A DNA stretch of 51,924 nt from Chloroflexota bacterium (GCA_021824575.1 JAKAKJ010000097.1:1-51924), one strand, 5' to 3'. Counted from the first letter of the stretch, positions 23,612 through 31,685 are shown. A program made the numbers and translations. The notes: generated by a model not told the origin, from the letters alone.

Positions 23612-26425
23612 ATGCAACCAATGAGTACGACTCCGATTTACAGCTTGCGCGCCGCCGATGTTTACAAGGCCCTCGAAACTTCGCCCGAGGGTCTATCCAG
23701 TTCAGAAGCTGAATCGCGGCGTTCGTTATACGGTTCCAATCTGATCTCCGAACAAAAACAAATTTCAATATTGGAAAGATTGGCCGGCCAGCTTGTTCAT
23801 CCGCTGGCGCTGGTCTTGATTGCTGCGGGCGCGCTCATGTTCTTTTCCGGCGATCTGATTTTGGGAATCGTCATCTGGATTCTCGTACTGGCCAATCTTG
23901 GATTTTCATTCTGGCGCGAATATCGCGCGGAACAGGCGATTGAAAAACTGCGGCAAATCCTTCCGGCATATGCCCGCGTCATTCGGGACGGGGAGGATGT
24001 TCACTTGCCTGCGAGTGAGCTTGTCCCCGGCGACGTTTTGATTCTGGCTGAAGGCGATAACATTTCGGCGGATGCGCGCGTGGTGGAGGAATTTGGGCTG
24101 CGCACCAATAACGCCACGCTGACGGGCGAAGCGGTTCCCGCGCGCAAAACATCCGATCCTTCGCTTCCAAGCGGGATGAGTGATCTGGAACGTCCCAATT
24201 TGATTTTTGCCGGCACCTCGGTCGCATCTGGTACGGGGCGCGCGGTGGTTTATGCCACCGGCATGTTGACCCAGTTCGGGCGCATCGCACAGTTGACGCA
24301 GACTGTCAAAGAAGAGCCGACGCCGTTTCAAATCGAGCTATCCCGCCTTAGCCGCCGGACGACCATGATCGCTCTGGGCATTGGAGCTGTTGTTGCCGTG
24401 GTTGGTTTTTTCCAATTGCGCATGAGTTATCAGGCGCTGATCTTTCTCACACTGGGAATCATCGTAGCGGCCATCCCGGAAGGTTTGCAGGCCACGCTAA
24501 CGCTCTCGATGGCGATGGCCGTTCAACGTCTCGCACAGAGAAACGTGCTGGCGAAGAAACTGTCCATCGTGGAGACGTTGGGTTCCGTCTCGGTCATCTG
24601 CACTGATAAAAGCGGGACGCTGACTCAAAACCAAATGACTGTGCGCGAAATTTGGGTGGCGCGCCAGCGTATCAAAGTGTCTGGCGTGGGATATGAACCA
24701 AGGGGCGACTTTTCGCCATCCCCGTTTGACCAGCCTTATAAAGAAGATTGGATGCAATTGTTGCAAGCCGCGTTTTTCTGCAACAATGCGCGCATCAATC
24801 CGCCTTCGCCCGAACATCCGCATTGGACGAGTTTGGGCGACCAAACCGAGGCGGCGATGAAAGTTGCCGCGTTGAAGGCGGGCTTGAAGGAAGATGAATC
24901 GGTGAACACGTGTCCGCGCATTCACGAAATCCCATTCGATGCGCGCCGGAAACGCATGACCACAATCCATCGTTTAGCGGATCACGAAGTGGCTTTTGCC
25001 AAAGGTGCGCCGCGCGAAGTTCTTCAGCTTTGTTCGAAAATTTCGATCAATGGAAATATTGTTCCGTTGGATAATGCCCTGCGCGCCGAAATTCTTGCGG
25101 CCCACGATGATTATGCGCGCGGTGCGCTGCGCGTGCTGGCTTTGGCGCGCCGCGATCTGCCTCTGCGCTCCGGCCCGTACACCGTCGAGAACGTGGAACG
25201 CGATCTAACGTTCCTCGGTTTGATGGCGATGATGGACCCGCCGCGTCCCGAGGTGGAAGAAGCAATTCAAGTTTGCCGCCAGGCTGGCATCCGCTTGGCG
25301 ATGATTACCGGTGATTATGGCTTGACGGCTGAATCCATTGCACGGCGCGTTGGCATGATCACCACGCCAAACCCCGTTATTCTGACAGGTGCAGAACTCG
25401 AAGCCATGAATGATGCGGAATTGCAATCGCTTCTAAAACAGGACGTCATTTTTGCGCGCATGGCGCCCGAACATAAACTGCGGCTGGTTTCTGCGTTCCA
25501 GTCGCGCGGCGATGTGGTTGCAGTAACCGGCGACGGCGTGAATGACGCGCCCGCGCTTCGCAAAGCGGATGTCGGAGTCTCGATGGGCATGATCGGCACG
25601 GATGTTGCCAAGGAAGCCGCGGATATTATTTTGACAACCGACAATTTTGGCGCCATCATTGCCGCCATCGAGGAGGGCCGCGCGGTATTTGATAACATTC
25701 GAAAATTCATCACTTATATTTTTTCGAGCAACATTCCAGAAATCCTCCCATTTATTGTGACTGCTTCCGTTCCGACCATCCCGGCTGCACTGACCGTCCG
25801 GCAAATTTTGGCAGTTGACCTCGGCACCGACCTTTTTCCCGCTCTTGCGCTTGGCATGGAAAATCCTGAACCGGATGTGATGCAGCGCAAACCCCGCCCG
25901 CGCAATAAGCCTTTGCTGGACCGCGGTGTGATTGGACGCGCTCTTTGGCTGGGTTCCATCGAAGCTGCGCTTTGTTACACTGGTTTCTTCGCGGTCTATT
26001 TGTTCTCGGGCAATGCCGCGATTCTGCAAATTCCCTTGCTGGCTTCGATTGCAGTGCCTCCAGCTTTGAGTTTCATCCTGGGCCCCGAGCAAGTTTACGG
26101 AGTTGCCATCACGGTATTTCATGCCGGAGTGGTCATGTCCCAAGTTGGCAACGCGTTCGCCTGCCGGTCTTCGAAGATCCGAAGCTCGCACCTGGGATGG
26201 TTCAAGAATCGATATTTGCTGTTGGGCGTTCTGATCGAAGTTGTCGGCATTCTTTTGCTGATCTACGTGCCTGTTCTCGCGCACGCGTTCAATCATGTCC
26301 CGTTGCCGCCGCGTTACTGGCTGGGGTTCCTTCTGTATCCGCTCGTGCTATACTCGCTGGAGTGGATACGTAAAGCAATTGGCCGTCGCATGGATCGTAT
26401 CCGCGGTGATCAACCGCCCGGATAA
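23612..26425 (+). CDS. P2C-like (Na+,K+-ATPase type) cation-transporting P-type ATPase
   Basis: A 937-aa P-type ATPase that pumps cations at the cost of ATP. It has an N-terminal cation_ATPase_N domain, an actuator with LTGEAVPAR, phosphorylated Asp332 in DKSGTLTQNQMTV (Ser where most have Thr), FAKGAPREV for nucleotide binding, and the hinge GDGVNDAPALRKADVGVSMG. The ion-site helices match Na+,K+-ATPase, not Ca2+ pumps. M4 is AAIPEGLQATLT (E290), M5 is SSNIPEILPF (S706, N707, E710, same spacing as S775/N776/E779), and M6 is DLGTDLFPAL (D736, D740, as D804/D808). The C-terminal part NRYLLLGVLIEVVGILLLIY also fits. Start at ATG 23612 or 23621; neither has a clear Shine-Dalgarno. No beta subunit is encoded nearby. 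Ion specificity is inferred. Confidence 0.85.
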   Translation: MQPMSTTPIYSLRAADVYKALETSPEGLSSSEAESRRSLYGSNLISEQKQISILERLAGQLVHPLALVLIAAGALMFFSGDLILGIVIWILVLANLGFSFWREYRAEQAIEKLRQILPAYARVIRDGEDVHLPASELVPGDVLILAEGDNISADARVVEEFGLRTNNATLTGEAVPARKTSDPSLPSGMSDLERPNLIFAGTSVASGTGRAVVYATGMLTQFGRIAQLTQTVKEEPTPFQIELSRLSRRTTMIALGIGAVVAVVGFFQLRMSYQALIFLTLGIIVAAIPEGLQATLTLSMAMAVQRLAQRNVLAKKLSIVETLGSVSVICTDKSGTLTQNQMTVREIWVARQRIKVSGVGYEPRGDFSPSPFDQPYKEDWMQLLQAAFFCNNARINPPSPEHPHWTSLGDQTEAAMKVAALKAGLKEDESVNTCPRIHEIPFDARRKRMTTIHRLADHEVAFAKGAPREVLQLCSKISINGNIVPLDNALRAEILAAHDDYARGALRVLALARRDLPLRSGPYTVENVERDLTFLGLMAMMDPPRPEVEEAIQVCRQAGIRLAMITGDYGLTAESIARRVGMITTPNPVILTGAELEAMNDAELQSLLKQDVIFARMAPEHKLRLVSAFQSRGDVVAVTGDGVNDAPALRKADVGVSMGMIGTDVAKEAADIILTTDNFGAIIAAIEEGRAVFDNIRKFITYIFSSNIPEILPFIVTASVPTIPAALTVRQILAVDLGTDLFPALALGMENPEPDVMQRKPRPRNKPLLDRGVIGRALWLGSIEAALCYTGFFAVYLFSGNAAILQIPLLASIAVPPALSFILGPEQVYGVAITVFHAGVVMSQVGNAFACRSSKIRSSHLGWFKNRYLLLGVLIEVVGILLLIYVPVLAHAFNHVPLPPRYWLGFLLYPLVLYSLEWIRKAIGRRMDRIRGDQPPG

Positions 26426-26446
26426 CTTGGAGAGGAGGTGCGTAAT

Positions 26447-27106
26447 ATGAGAGTCATAGTGATGGGGTGTGGGCGCGTTGGGCTTCAGGTGAGTCAGATA
26501 CTGGTGAGCCAGGGCCATGATGTGACTGTGATTGATCACGATGCCAATGCCATTGCCAAGCTTGGCCCGAACTTCAAAGGAAAAGTTGTGCGCGGACTTG
26601 GCTTTGATCGAGATGTCTTAACAGAGGCGGGTGTCGAAAGGGCGGAGGCGTTTGTAGCCGCCAGTTCCTCTGATAATGCCAACATCGTTGCGGCACGGAT
26701 TGCGCGCAAAATATTTCAAGTGCCGCGCGTGGTGGCGCGTCTTTATGATCCGCTGCGCGCCGAAATCTACCAGCGGCTGGGGCTGATCACGGTCTCGACC
26801 ACGAATTGGGGAGCGGAGCGAATCTGCGAAGTGGTTACGCACACCGACCTGGATGTGATTTATACATTTGGCCGCGGCGAAGCCTCGCTGGTTGTGATCG
26901 AAGCGCCGCCGCAATTGGCCGGGCGCACCGTGAATCACTTGAATGTTCCGGGCGAAATCTCGGTGGTAAGCATCGTCCGCGACGGCCAGGCTTTCATCCC
27001 GGTGACCGGGTCGGCGTTCCAGGATGGCGACCGCGTTTACCTGACCGTGGTTTCCTCCGCGATGGAACGGCTCGAGCAGATGATTGGAATGGAAGGGAGG
27101 ATGTAG
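26447..27106 (+). CDS. TrkA-type RCK (KTN) potassium channel/transporter regulator
   Basis: A 219-aa cytosolic regulator. The N-terminal RCK_N Rossmann domain has the dinucleotide motif MGCGRVGLQVSQIL, the acidic strand end TVIDHDANAIAKL, and the conserved FVAASSSDNANIVAARIA. The C-terminal RCK_C domain (about 135-210) has GEISVVSIVRDGQAFIPV and FQDGDRVYLTV. Such proteins bind NAD(H) or ATP/ADP, and sometimes c-di-AMP, and gate Trk/Ktr K+ uptake. The start is ATG 26447, 8 nt after a strong AGGAGG (26433-26438); a GTG at 26438 lies inside that Shine-Dalgarno and is rejected. It directly follows the P-type ATPase gene. No TrkH/KtrB pore subunit occurs in the window, so its partner is unknown. 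Confidence 0.88.
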   Translation: MRVIVMGCGRVGLQVSQILVSQGHDVTVIDHDANAIAKLGPNFKGKVVRGLGFDRDVLTEAGVERAEAFVAASSSDNANIVAARIARKIFQVPRVVARLYDPLRAEIYQRLGLITVSTTNWGAERICEVVTHTDLDVIYTFGRGEASLVVIEAPPQLAGRTVNHLNVPGEISVVSIVRDGQAFIPVTGSAFQDGDRVYLTVVSSAMERLEQMIGMEGRM

Positions 27107-27108
27107 CC

Positions 27109-27813
27109 ATGATTGTTATAGTCGTTGGCGGCGGAAATACCGGCTCTTACCTTGCCCAAGTCTTGCTGGATGCCGGGCATCAAGTCAAAGTGATTGAAGA
27201 GCGCGCGGCTCTGCTCGAAAAGTTGAAGCAGGAGTTGCCCGCGGAAGCAATTGTTGAAGGCGATGGCAGTTCGCCGACTGTTCTGGAAAAGGCAGGCGTT
27301 TTGCAAGCCAACGCCCTTGCCGCCGTGACCGGCTCGGACGATACCAATCTGGTCATCACCTCGCTGGCGCGTTTCGAGTTCAATGTCCCGCGCGTGATTG
27401 CGCGTGTCAACAATCCAAAGAATGCCTGGTTGTTTAACGCGGAAATGGGCGTGGATGTGTTTCTCAATCAGGCCGAGATTCTCGCACAGCTGGTTGCGGA
27501 GGAAATGTCGCTGGGCGACATGATGACGCTGCTCAAACTTCGCCGCGGCAACTATTCTGTTGTCGAGGAAAAGATTCCGCCGGGCGCCAAAGGCATCGGC
27601 ATGGCGCTGAAAGATATCCGATTCGAAGAGCAATGCGTCATCGCCGCCATCATTCGCGACGGCAAAATGACCTTACCGCGCGGCGAAAGCATTTTCCAGG
27701 AAGGCGATGAGATAGTGGCAATAGCCAGTCCGGAAGGCGCAAAAATGCTGGCCGAATTGCTGGCGCACCCGGTGTATCCGAAACGCGAGCCAAAGGATAA
27801 ACCGCCGATCTAA
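27109..27813 (+). CDS. Second TrkA-type RCK protein
   Basis: A 234-aa paralogue of the preceding protein. RCK_N carries VGGGNTGSYLAQVLLDAGHQ and AVTGSDDTNLVITSLARFEF; RCK_C carries QCVIAAIIRDGKMTLPRGES and FQEGDEIVAIA. The start is ATG 27109, 2 bp after the previous stop, with GGGAGG (27095-27100) as ribosome site lying inside the end of the upstream gene. The close spacing implies co-translation, and the pair may form a hetero-oligomeric gating ring, as paired RCK proteins can. Sequence between the two is clearly divergent, so the duplication is old. Confidence 0.87.
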   Translation: MIVIVVGGGNTGSYLAQVLLDAGHQVKVIEERAALLEKLKQELPAEAIVEGDGSSPTVLEKAGVLQANALAAVTGSDDTNLVITSLARFEFNVPRVIARVNNPKNAWLFNAEMGVDVFLNQAEILAQLVAEEMSLGDMMTLLKLRRGNYSVVEEKIPPGAKGIGMALKDIRFEEQCVIAAIIRDGKMTLPRGESIFQEGDEIVAIASPEGAKMLAELLAHPVYPKREPKDKPPI

Positions 27814-27815
27814 AA

Positions 27816-27845
27816 TTGACCGAATCCAAATCTTTACGGTATAAT
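27816..27845 (+). promoter_or_regulatory. Sigma-70-type promoter of the rpmH operon
   Basis: TTGACC (27816-27821, 5/6) and TATAAT (27840-27845, 6/6) are separated by 18 bp. The -10 lies at the centre of a perfect palindrome, ACGGTAT-A-ATACCGT (27836-27850). Transcription would start about 90 nt before rpmH, leaving a real leader with GTGAGGAACG ahead of the ATG. Confidence 0.75.
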
Positions 27846-27940
27846 ACCGTGCTTCTCTAACTCGACAGCCGGTTCCCAAAACAGAATTCGCCATCCCAAT
27901 GGAACTTGCAATCATCAATAGTAAGTGAGGAACGATTATC

Positions 27941-28111
27941 ATGACCAAGCGAACTTATCAACCCAAGATCCGCCGCCGCGTGCGCGTGCACGGATTTCGC
28001 GCACGCATGGCAACTGCCGATGGGCGCGCGGTTCTAAAGCGGCGCCGCCTGCGCGGACGCTACAAGCTGACCGTCAAGTCGAACGAGCACGTGAAGCGGA
28101 CTCGCTGGTAA
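27941..28111 (+). CDS. rpmH: 50S ribosomal protein L34
   Basis: A 56-aa highly basic ribosomal protein of the large subunit. The family core is clear: [20 protein letters not shown] followed by [20 protein letters not shown]. After the usual end, a tail [16 protein letters not shown] extends the protein about 10 residues beyond the 44-46 aa that are common. The ATG has GTGAGGAAC upstream. It begins the conserved rpmH-rnpA-yidD-yidC-khpB order and has its own strong promoter. Confidence 0.95.
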   Translation: MTKRTYQPKIRRRVRVHGFRARMATADGRAVLKRRRLRGRYKLTVKSNEHVKRTRW

Positions 28112-28163
28112 ATCTTGAGCGGTGTGACGAAATACGCAGACTTCCTTTCCCAACGAGGTACGG

Positions 28164-28514
28164 GTGCAGCGCAAATTCCGCCTGACCCGGTCGGAAGATT
28201 TCAAGCGGGTGCGGCGATTTGGCAAGTCTTATGCCCACCCGCTTGTCGTGTTGATAGCTCAGACGAATGACGAAGCCCAACTGCGCGTTGGCGTGGCCGC
28301 AGGTCGGACGGTGGGAACGGCTGTGAAACGGAACCGCGCCAAACGTCTGATGCGCGAAGCGATGCGGAGTCTCATCCCCAACATCGCCCCCGGCTGGGAC
28401 TTGATCCTGATCGCTCGTCCCGCGCTTTTATCTTCCACTTTGACCGAAATCCGCGAAACCCTGCTGACGCTTTTGCGCCGCGCCGAACTGGTTTCCCCGA
28501 CTGATGCAACCTGA
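28164..28514 (+). CDS. rnpA: Ribonuclease P protein component
   Basis: A 116-aa basic protein that assists the RNase P RNA in maturing the 5' ends of tRNAs. The signature is the RNR region AGRTVGTAVKRNRAKRLMRE (about residues 46-65), with the N-terminal FRLTRSEDFKRVRRFGKS typical of the family. The start is GTG 28164, preceded by ACGAGGTACGG. It lies 52 bp after rpmH and overlaps yidD by 11 bp. Length is normal. Confidence 0.93.
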   Translation: MQRKFRLTRSEDFKRVRRFGKSYAHPLVVLIAQTNDEAQLRVGVAAGRTVGTAVKRNRAKRLMREAMRSLIPNIAPGWDLILIARPALLSSTLTEIRETLLTLLRRAELVSPTDAT

Positions 28515-28797
28515 ATTCTATTTGCCGCACGAATATCCAAACGAGCCGCGTCTGCGGGATTTGCCGCGTACGCCTAAGAATTTACTTCGCATTCCGCTGC
28601 TGGCTTTGATTCGCCTATATCAAATGACTTTGTCACATGCCATGCCTGAAGGCACGTGCCGGTTTTATCCGTCGTGTTCTCATTATGGTTATCAGGCAAT
28701 CTATAAGCACGGCGCATTCAAAGGTTCGTTCATGGCGGCTTGGCGCGTGCTTCGTTGTAATCCGTTTAATCCCGGGGGATACGACCCCGTTCCATAG
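28504..28797 (+). CDS. yidD: Membrane protein insertion efficiency factor YidD
   Basis: A 97-aa small protein that assists membrane protein insertion together with YidC. The family core is LLALIRLYQMTLSHAMPEG, then CRFYPSCSHYGYQAIYKHG with the paired Cys, and WRVLRCNPFNPGGYDPVP at the end. The N-terminal 25 residues (MQPEFYLPHEYPNEP and following) are an extension that is not part of the core. It overlaps rnpA by 11 bp, as expected for this locus. Confidence 0.93.
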   Translation: MQPEFYLPHEYPNEPRLRDLPRTPKNLLRIPLLALIRLYQMTLSHAMPEGTCRFYPSCSHYGYQAIYKHGAFKGSFMAAWRVLRCNPFNPGGYDPVP

Positions 28798-28814
28798 GAG
28801 TTTGAATTCTTTCG

Positions 28815-29885
28815 ATGAAACGTTTCGCATTGATCTTGTTTGTTTTACTTGGCGCAGTTCTTTTGAGCGCGTGTTCTGCTTCTGCCCAAAGTGTAAGCTG
28901 GCCCGGCTTGTCCGCGGATGCCAATAACGCCTATCTTGCCAAGGGCCAGTTTGTGTATGCCGTTCGACTAAGCGATGGCGCAAAAGTCTGGCAGTATCCG
29001 GCTTCGGGAGGCTCACAAATCTTCGATGCCAATCCCGTTCTCACACCGGATGGACAATTGCTGGCTGCAAGCGCGGGAAGCGATAATGGCTTGTACAGCA
29101 TTGATCCGGCCACCGGAAAAGACAAATGGAGCGCGCCTTTTACCGCGCCGGATCATTGGGTTGCCGCACCGCTGGTGCTTCAAGACACGATTTATGCGGC
29201 CAACAATAATGGAATCCTTTATGCGCTCAAACTTGCCACAGGCGAGAAGCTATGGTCTTTGCCGCTGGGTCATTCGCTGTGGGGCACGCCAGCCACGGAT
29301 GGCAAACTGATCTTCGTCCCATCGCTGGATCATTTCCTTTATGCGGTGGATCCGCAGGCGCAGAAGATCGCATGGAAAGTTGACCTCGGCGGCGCGGCGG
29401 CTGGCTCGCCTGTTGTCAGCACAGATGGAAAGACCGTCTATGTGAGTTCGTCTGCGAAGAAGTTGTTCGCGCTGGATGCAACGACCGGCTCGATCCAATG
29501 GACGGCGAACACCACCAATTGGGTTTGGAACGCGCCCGCTCTCAGCGGCGATACGCTTTTCGCTTCTGACATCAGCGGCAATGTTTACTCCATTGGCACG
29601 GTCAACGGAAAGAATGCCTGGCCGGTGGTCCAGCCGGATGGGCCGATCACGGGAAGTCCGCTTGCAATCCAAAACGGGGTGGCAGTCGCGACCGAATCCG
29701 GTTTCATTTATGCGTTTGACGCTCACGGCGCTCCGTTGTGGAACATCAGCGTCGGCGGAAACATATATACGTCACCAATCGCATCCGGTAATCTGATTCT
29801 CGTTGCGCCGTTGAATGCTGATTTTATGCTTGCCGGCGTGTCCAATGATGGCAAGCAGATTCTTTGGAAGTTTACAGGCAAGTAA
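28815..29885 (+). CDS. PQQ-repeat (BamB-like) beta-propeller lipoprotein
   Basis: A 356-aa predicted lipoprotein. The signal peptide ends in the lipobox LLSAC with Cys20, so it should be anchored on the outer face of the membrane. The rest is a series of PQQ-like blades, with repeated patterns such as VYAVRLSDGAKVWQYPASGG, LYSIDPATGKDKWSAPF, LYALKLATGEKLWSLPLG, LYAVDPQAQKIAWKVDLGG and LFALDATTGSIQWTANTT, consistent with a seven- or eight-bladed propeller. BamB works in outer-membrane assembly in diderm bacteria, but Chloroflexota generally lack that system, so another scaffold role is likely. Its place between yidD and yidC suggests a link to membrane protein insertion, which is inference. 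Confidence 0.85.
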   Translation: MKRFALILFVLLGAVLLSACSASAQSVSWPGLSADANNAYLAKGQFVYAVRLSDGAKVWQYPASGGSQIFDANPVLTPDGQLLAASAGSDNGLYSIDPATGKDKWSAPFTAPDHWVAAPLVLQDTIYAANNNGILYALKLATGEKLWSLPLGHSLWGTPATDGKLIFVPSLDHFLYAVDPQAQKIAWKVDLGGAAAGSPVVSTDGKTVYVSSSAKKLFALDATTGSIQWTANTTNWVWNAPALSGDTLFASDISGNVYSIGTVNGKNAWPVVQPDGPITGSPLAIQNGVAVATESGFIYAFDAHGAPLWNISVGGNIYTSPIASGNLILVAPLNADFMLAGVSNDGKQILWKFTGK

Positions 29886-29896
29886 AGGAAGCACCT

Positions 29897-30715
29897 ATGG
29901 GAGCTATCTGGGATCAATTTATCACTCTGTTTACCAATGTCCTGCTCTTGATTTATAACTTTCTTGGACATGGCGAGAACGCGTTTGGCGTTGCCATTAT
30001 TTTGTTTACAATCCTGATCCGCGCAATCACCTGGCCGCTCAATGCCCAGCAGTTGAAAGGCGCCAAGGCCATGCAGGATTTGCAGAACGATAAAGAGTGG
30101 CAGGACATTCAGAAAAAATATGCAAAAGACCGCGAGAAACTGGCGCAGGAACAAATGCGGATTTACAAGGACCGCGGCATCAACCCGTTTGCATCCTGCC
30201 TGCCGACGCTGATCCAGTTTCCGATCATCATCGGCTTGTATCAAAGCATCATCCGCGCGCTGGCTGCGTCTCCGCTTGGACTGCTTCAGTTGGCGCGCAG
30301 TGTATATCCATTCATGAACATTGCGGCGCTGGTCCCGCTCAACAGCAAATTCCTGTGGATGGACCTTGGCCGTCCTGAGGGCATTCCGTTTCCGGGCGGG
30401 TTCACGCTTTCATTTTTGCCTTACGGCTTTCCAACACTGGCAATCATCGTGGCGCTGACAACCTATCTTCAGACCAAACTGACGATGCCGCCATCCACCA
30501 ATCCCGGCGACCAGACTGCGGCCATGAACAGCATGATGAGCATCTACATGCCATTGTTTCTTGGCTGGCTGGTGCTCAATTACGCTTCGGGGCTGGCGGT
30601 TTATTTTGTCACCAGCAATGTGCTTGGCATCGTTCAATACGCCATGATGGGACGCGTCAACTGGCGCAATGTTTTGCCGGGCGGCGGAAAACCTGCTCCA
30701 GCAAAGAAGAAATAG
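29897..30715 (+). CDS. yidC: Membrane protein insertase YidC/Oxa1
   Basis: A 272-aa insertase of the short (Oxa1/SpoIIIJ-like) type without the large periplasmic domain. The first core helix carries the conserved Arg in ILFTILIRAITWPLNAQQ. A cytosolic hairpin follows (AMQDLQNDKEWQDIQKKYAK), then ASCLPTLIQFPIIIGLYQSI, and later helices include LVLNYASGLAVYFVTSN. The C-terminus is basic (GKPAPAKKK), as in ribosome-contacting YidC forms. The start is ATG 29897 with AAAGGAAG upstream; an upstream in-frame TTG lies within the preceding gene. It catalyses insertion and folding of membrane proteins, alone or with SecYEG. Confidence 0.93.
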   Translation: MGAIWDQFITLFTNVLLLIYNFLGHGENAFGVAIILFTILIRAITWPLNAQQLKGAKAMQDLQNDKEWQDIQKKYAKDREKLAQEQMRIYKDRGINPFASCLPTLIQFPIIIGLYQSIIRALAASPLGLLQLARSVYPFMNIAALVPLNSKFLWMDLGRPEGIPFPGGFTLSFLPYGFPTLAIIVALTTYLQTKLTMPPSTNPGDQTAAMNSMMSIYMPLFLGWLVLNYASGLAVYFVTSNVLGIVQYAMMGRVNWRNVLPGGGKPAPAKKK

Positions 30716-30731
30716 ATTCAGGGAGGCCTCC

Positions 30732-31592
30732 ATGACTGAACGGACGACGTTGGAAATTATTGCTCCAACTGTGGAAGAAGCATTGGCTCAGGGATTGGCA
30801 CAACTTGGTTTGCCTGCGGAGGCGGTGTCGGTCGAAGTGCTGGATGCCGGAAACAAAGGTCTCTTTGGATTGGGCGGACGTCAGGTGCGCGTGCGATTAA
30901 CGGTGAACGCTCCTGGCGAGGAACCAGCCAAGCCGGCCGCACCCGCTTCGAGCGCCGCCCCGAGCCGCCGCGCTGCGATCGAAGGGAGTGTTGTCGAAAC
31001 CGCGCCGAAGGGTCCAACTAAAGAAACGGCTCCCGTTTCGAAGGCGGAACCTGTCAAGAAGCCTGAACCCGTCAAGAAAGCAGAGTCTGCCAAAAAAGCG
31101 GAGTCGCCATCCATCCCGGATGGGCATGATCCGGTCCTCGATAAAGCTGAAGCTGTTATTTCAAAACTGCTTTTCCAAATGGGATTGCAGGCGCAGGTTT
31201 CGGCCCATTACGGCGAAGCGCGCGAAGATCGCCGACCGATCATGGTGGATATTCGCGGCGGAGACCTGGGCGTTTTGATTGGCCGGCGCGGCGAAACGTT
31301 GAATGCGTTCCAGTATGTCGCGTCATTGATGGTTGGCAAAGAGACAAATCAATTTGCTCAATTGATCGTGGACGTGGAAGGCCACCGCGACCGCCGCGAG
31401 CGCCAACTGCGACAGCTTGCGCGGCGCATGGCCGAGCAGGTGACCAAATCGGGCCGCAAGCTGACGCTCGAACCGATGACCGCCGCCGAACGCCGCATCA
31501 TCCACATGGAATTGAGGGATCATCCGGCGGTGACGACACAGAGCACCGGCGAAGAACCGCATCGCAAAGTCACAATTTTGCCGAAAGAATAG
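30732..31592 (+). CDS. khpB: Jag/KhpB RNA-binding protein
   Basis: A 286-aa cytosolic RNA-binding protein. The N-terminal Jag_N domain (about 1-55) has LEIIAPTVEEALAQGLAQLG and GNKGLFGLGGRQVRVRL. A low-complexity linker of Ala/Pro and Lys-Pro-Glu-type repeats follows (about 62-130, for example PVKKPEPVKKAESAKKAES). The KH domain has the GxxG loop in GVLIGRRGETLNAFQYVASL, and the R3H domain ends the protein (GHRDRRERQLRQLARRMAEQ, with LEPMTAAERRIIHMEL). The start ATG 30732 has GGGAGG upstream. It normally follows yidC, as here, and a terminator closes the operon. KhpB acts with KhpA in some bacteria in RNA regulation of cell division and envelope growth. Confidence 0.92.
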   Translation: MTERTTLEIIAPTVEEALAQGLAQLGLPAEAVSVEVLDAGNKGLFGLGGRQVRVRLTVNAPGEEPAKPAAPASSAAPSRRAAIEGSVVETAPKGPTKETAPVSKAEPVKKPEPVKKAESAKKAESPSIPDGHDPVLDKAEAVISKLLFQMGLQAQVSAHYGEAREDRRPIMVDIRGGDLGVLIGRRGETLNAFQYVASLMVGKETNQFAQLIVDVEGHRDRRERQLRQLARRMAEQVTKSGRKLTLEPMTAAERRIIHMELRDHPAVTTQSTGEEPHRKVTILPKE

Positions 31593-31614
31593 CCATAGAT
31601 TTGCATGATTTATG

Positions 31615-31660
31615 AAAGACGAGAGACCAAAATGATAGGTTTTTCGTCTTTTTTCTTTTT
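31615..31660 (+). terminator. Terminator after khpB
   Basis: AAAGACGA (31615-31622) and TCGTCTTT (31644-31651) pair, with an inner ACC/GGT pairing, and a T-rich run (TTTCTTTTT) follows. Downstream copies of GGAAAGACGAAAGA words (31661-31690) show that the area is repeat-derived. Confidence 0.6.
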
Positions 31661-31685
31661 GGAAAGGAGGAAAGACGAAAGAAGA

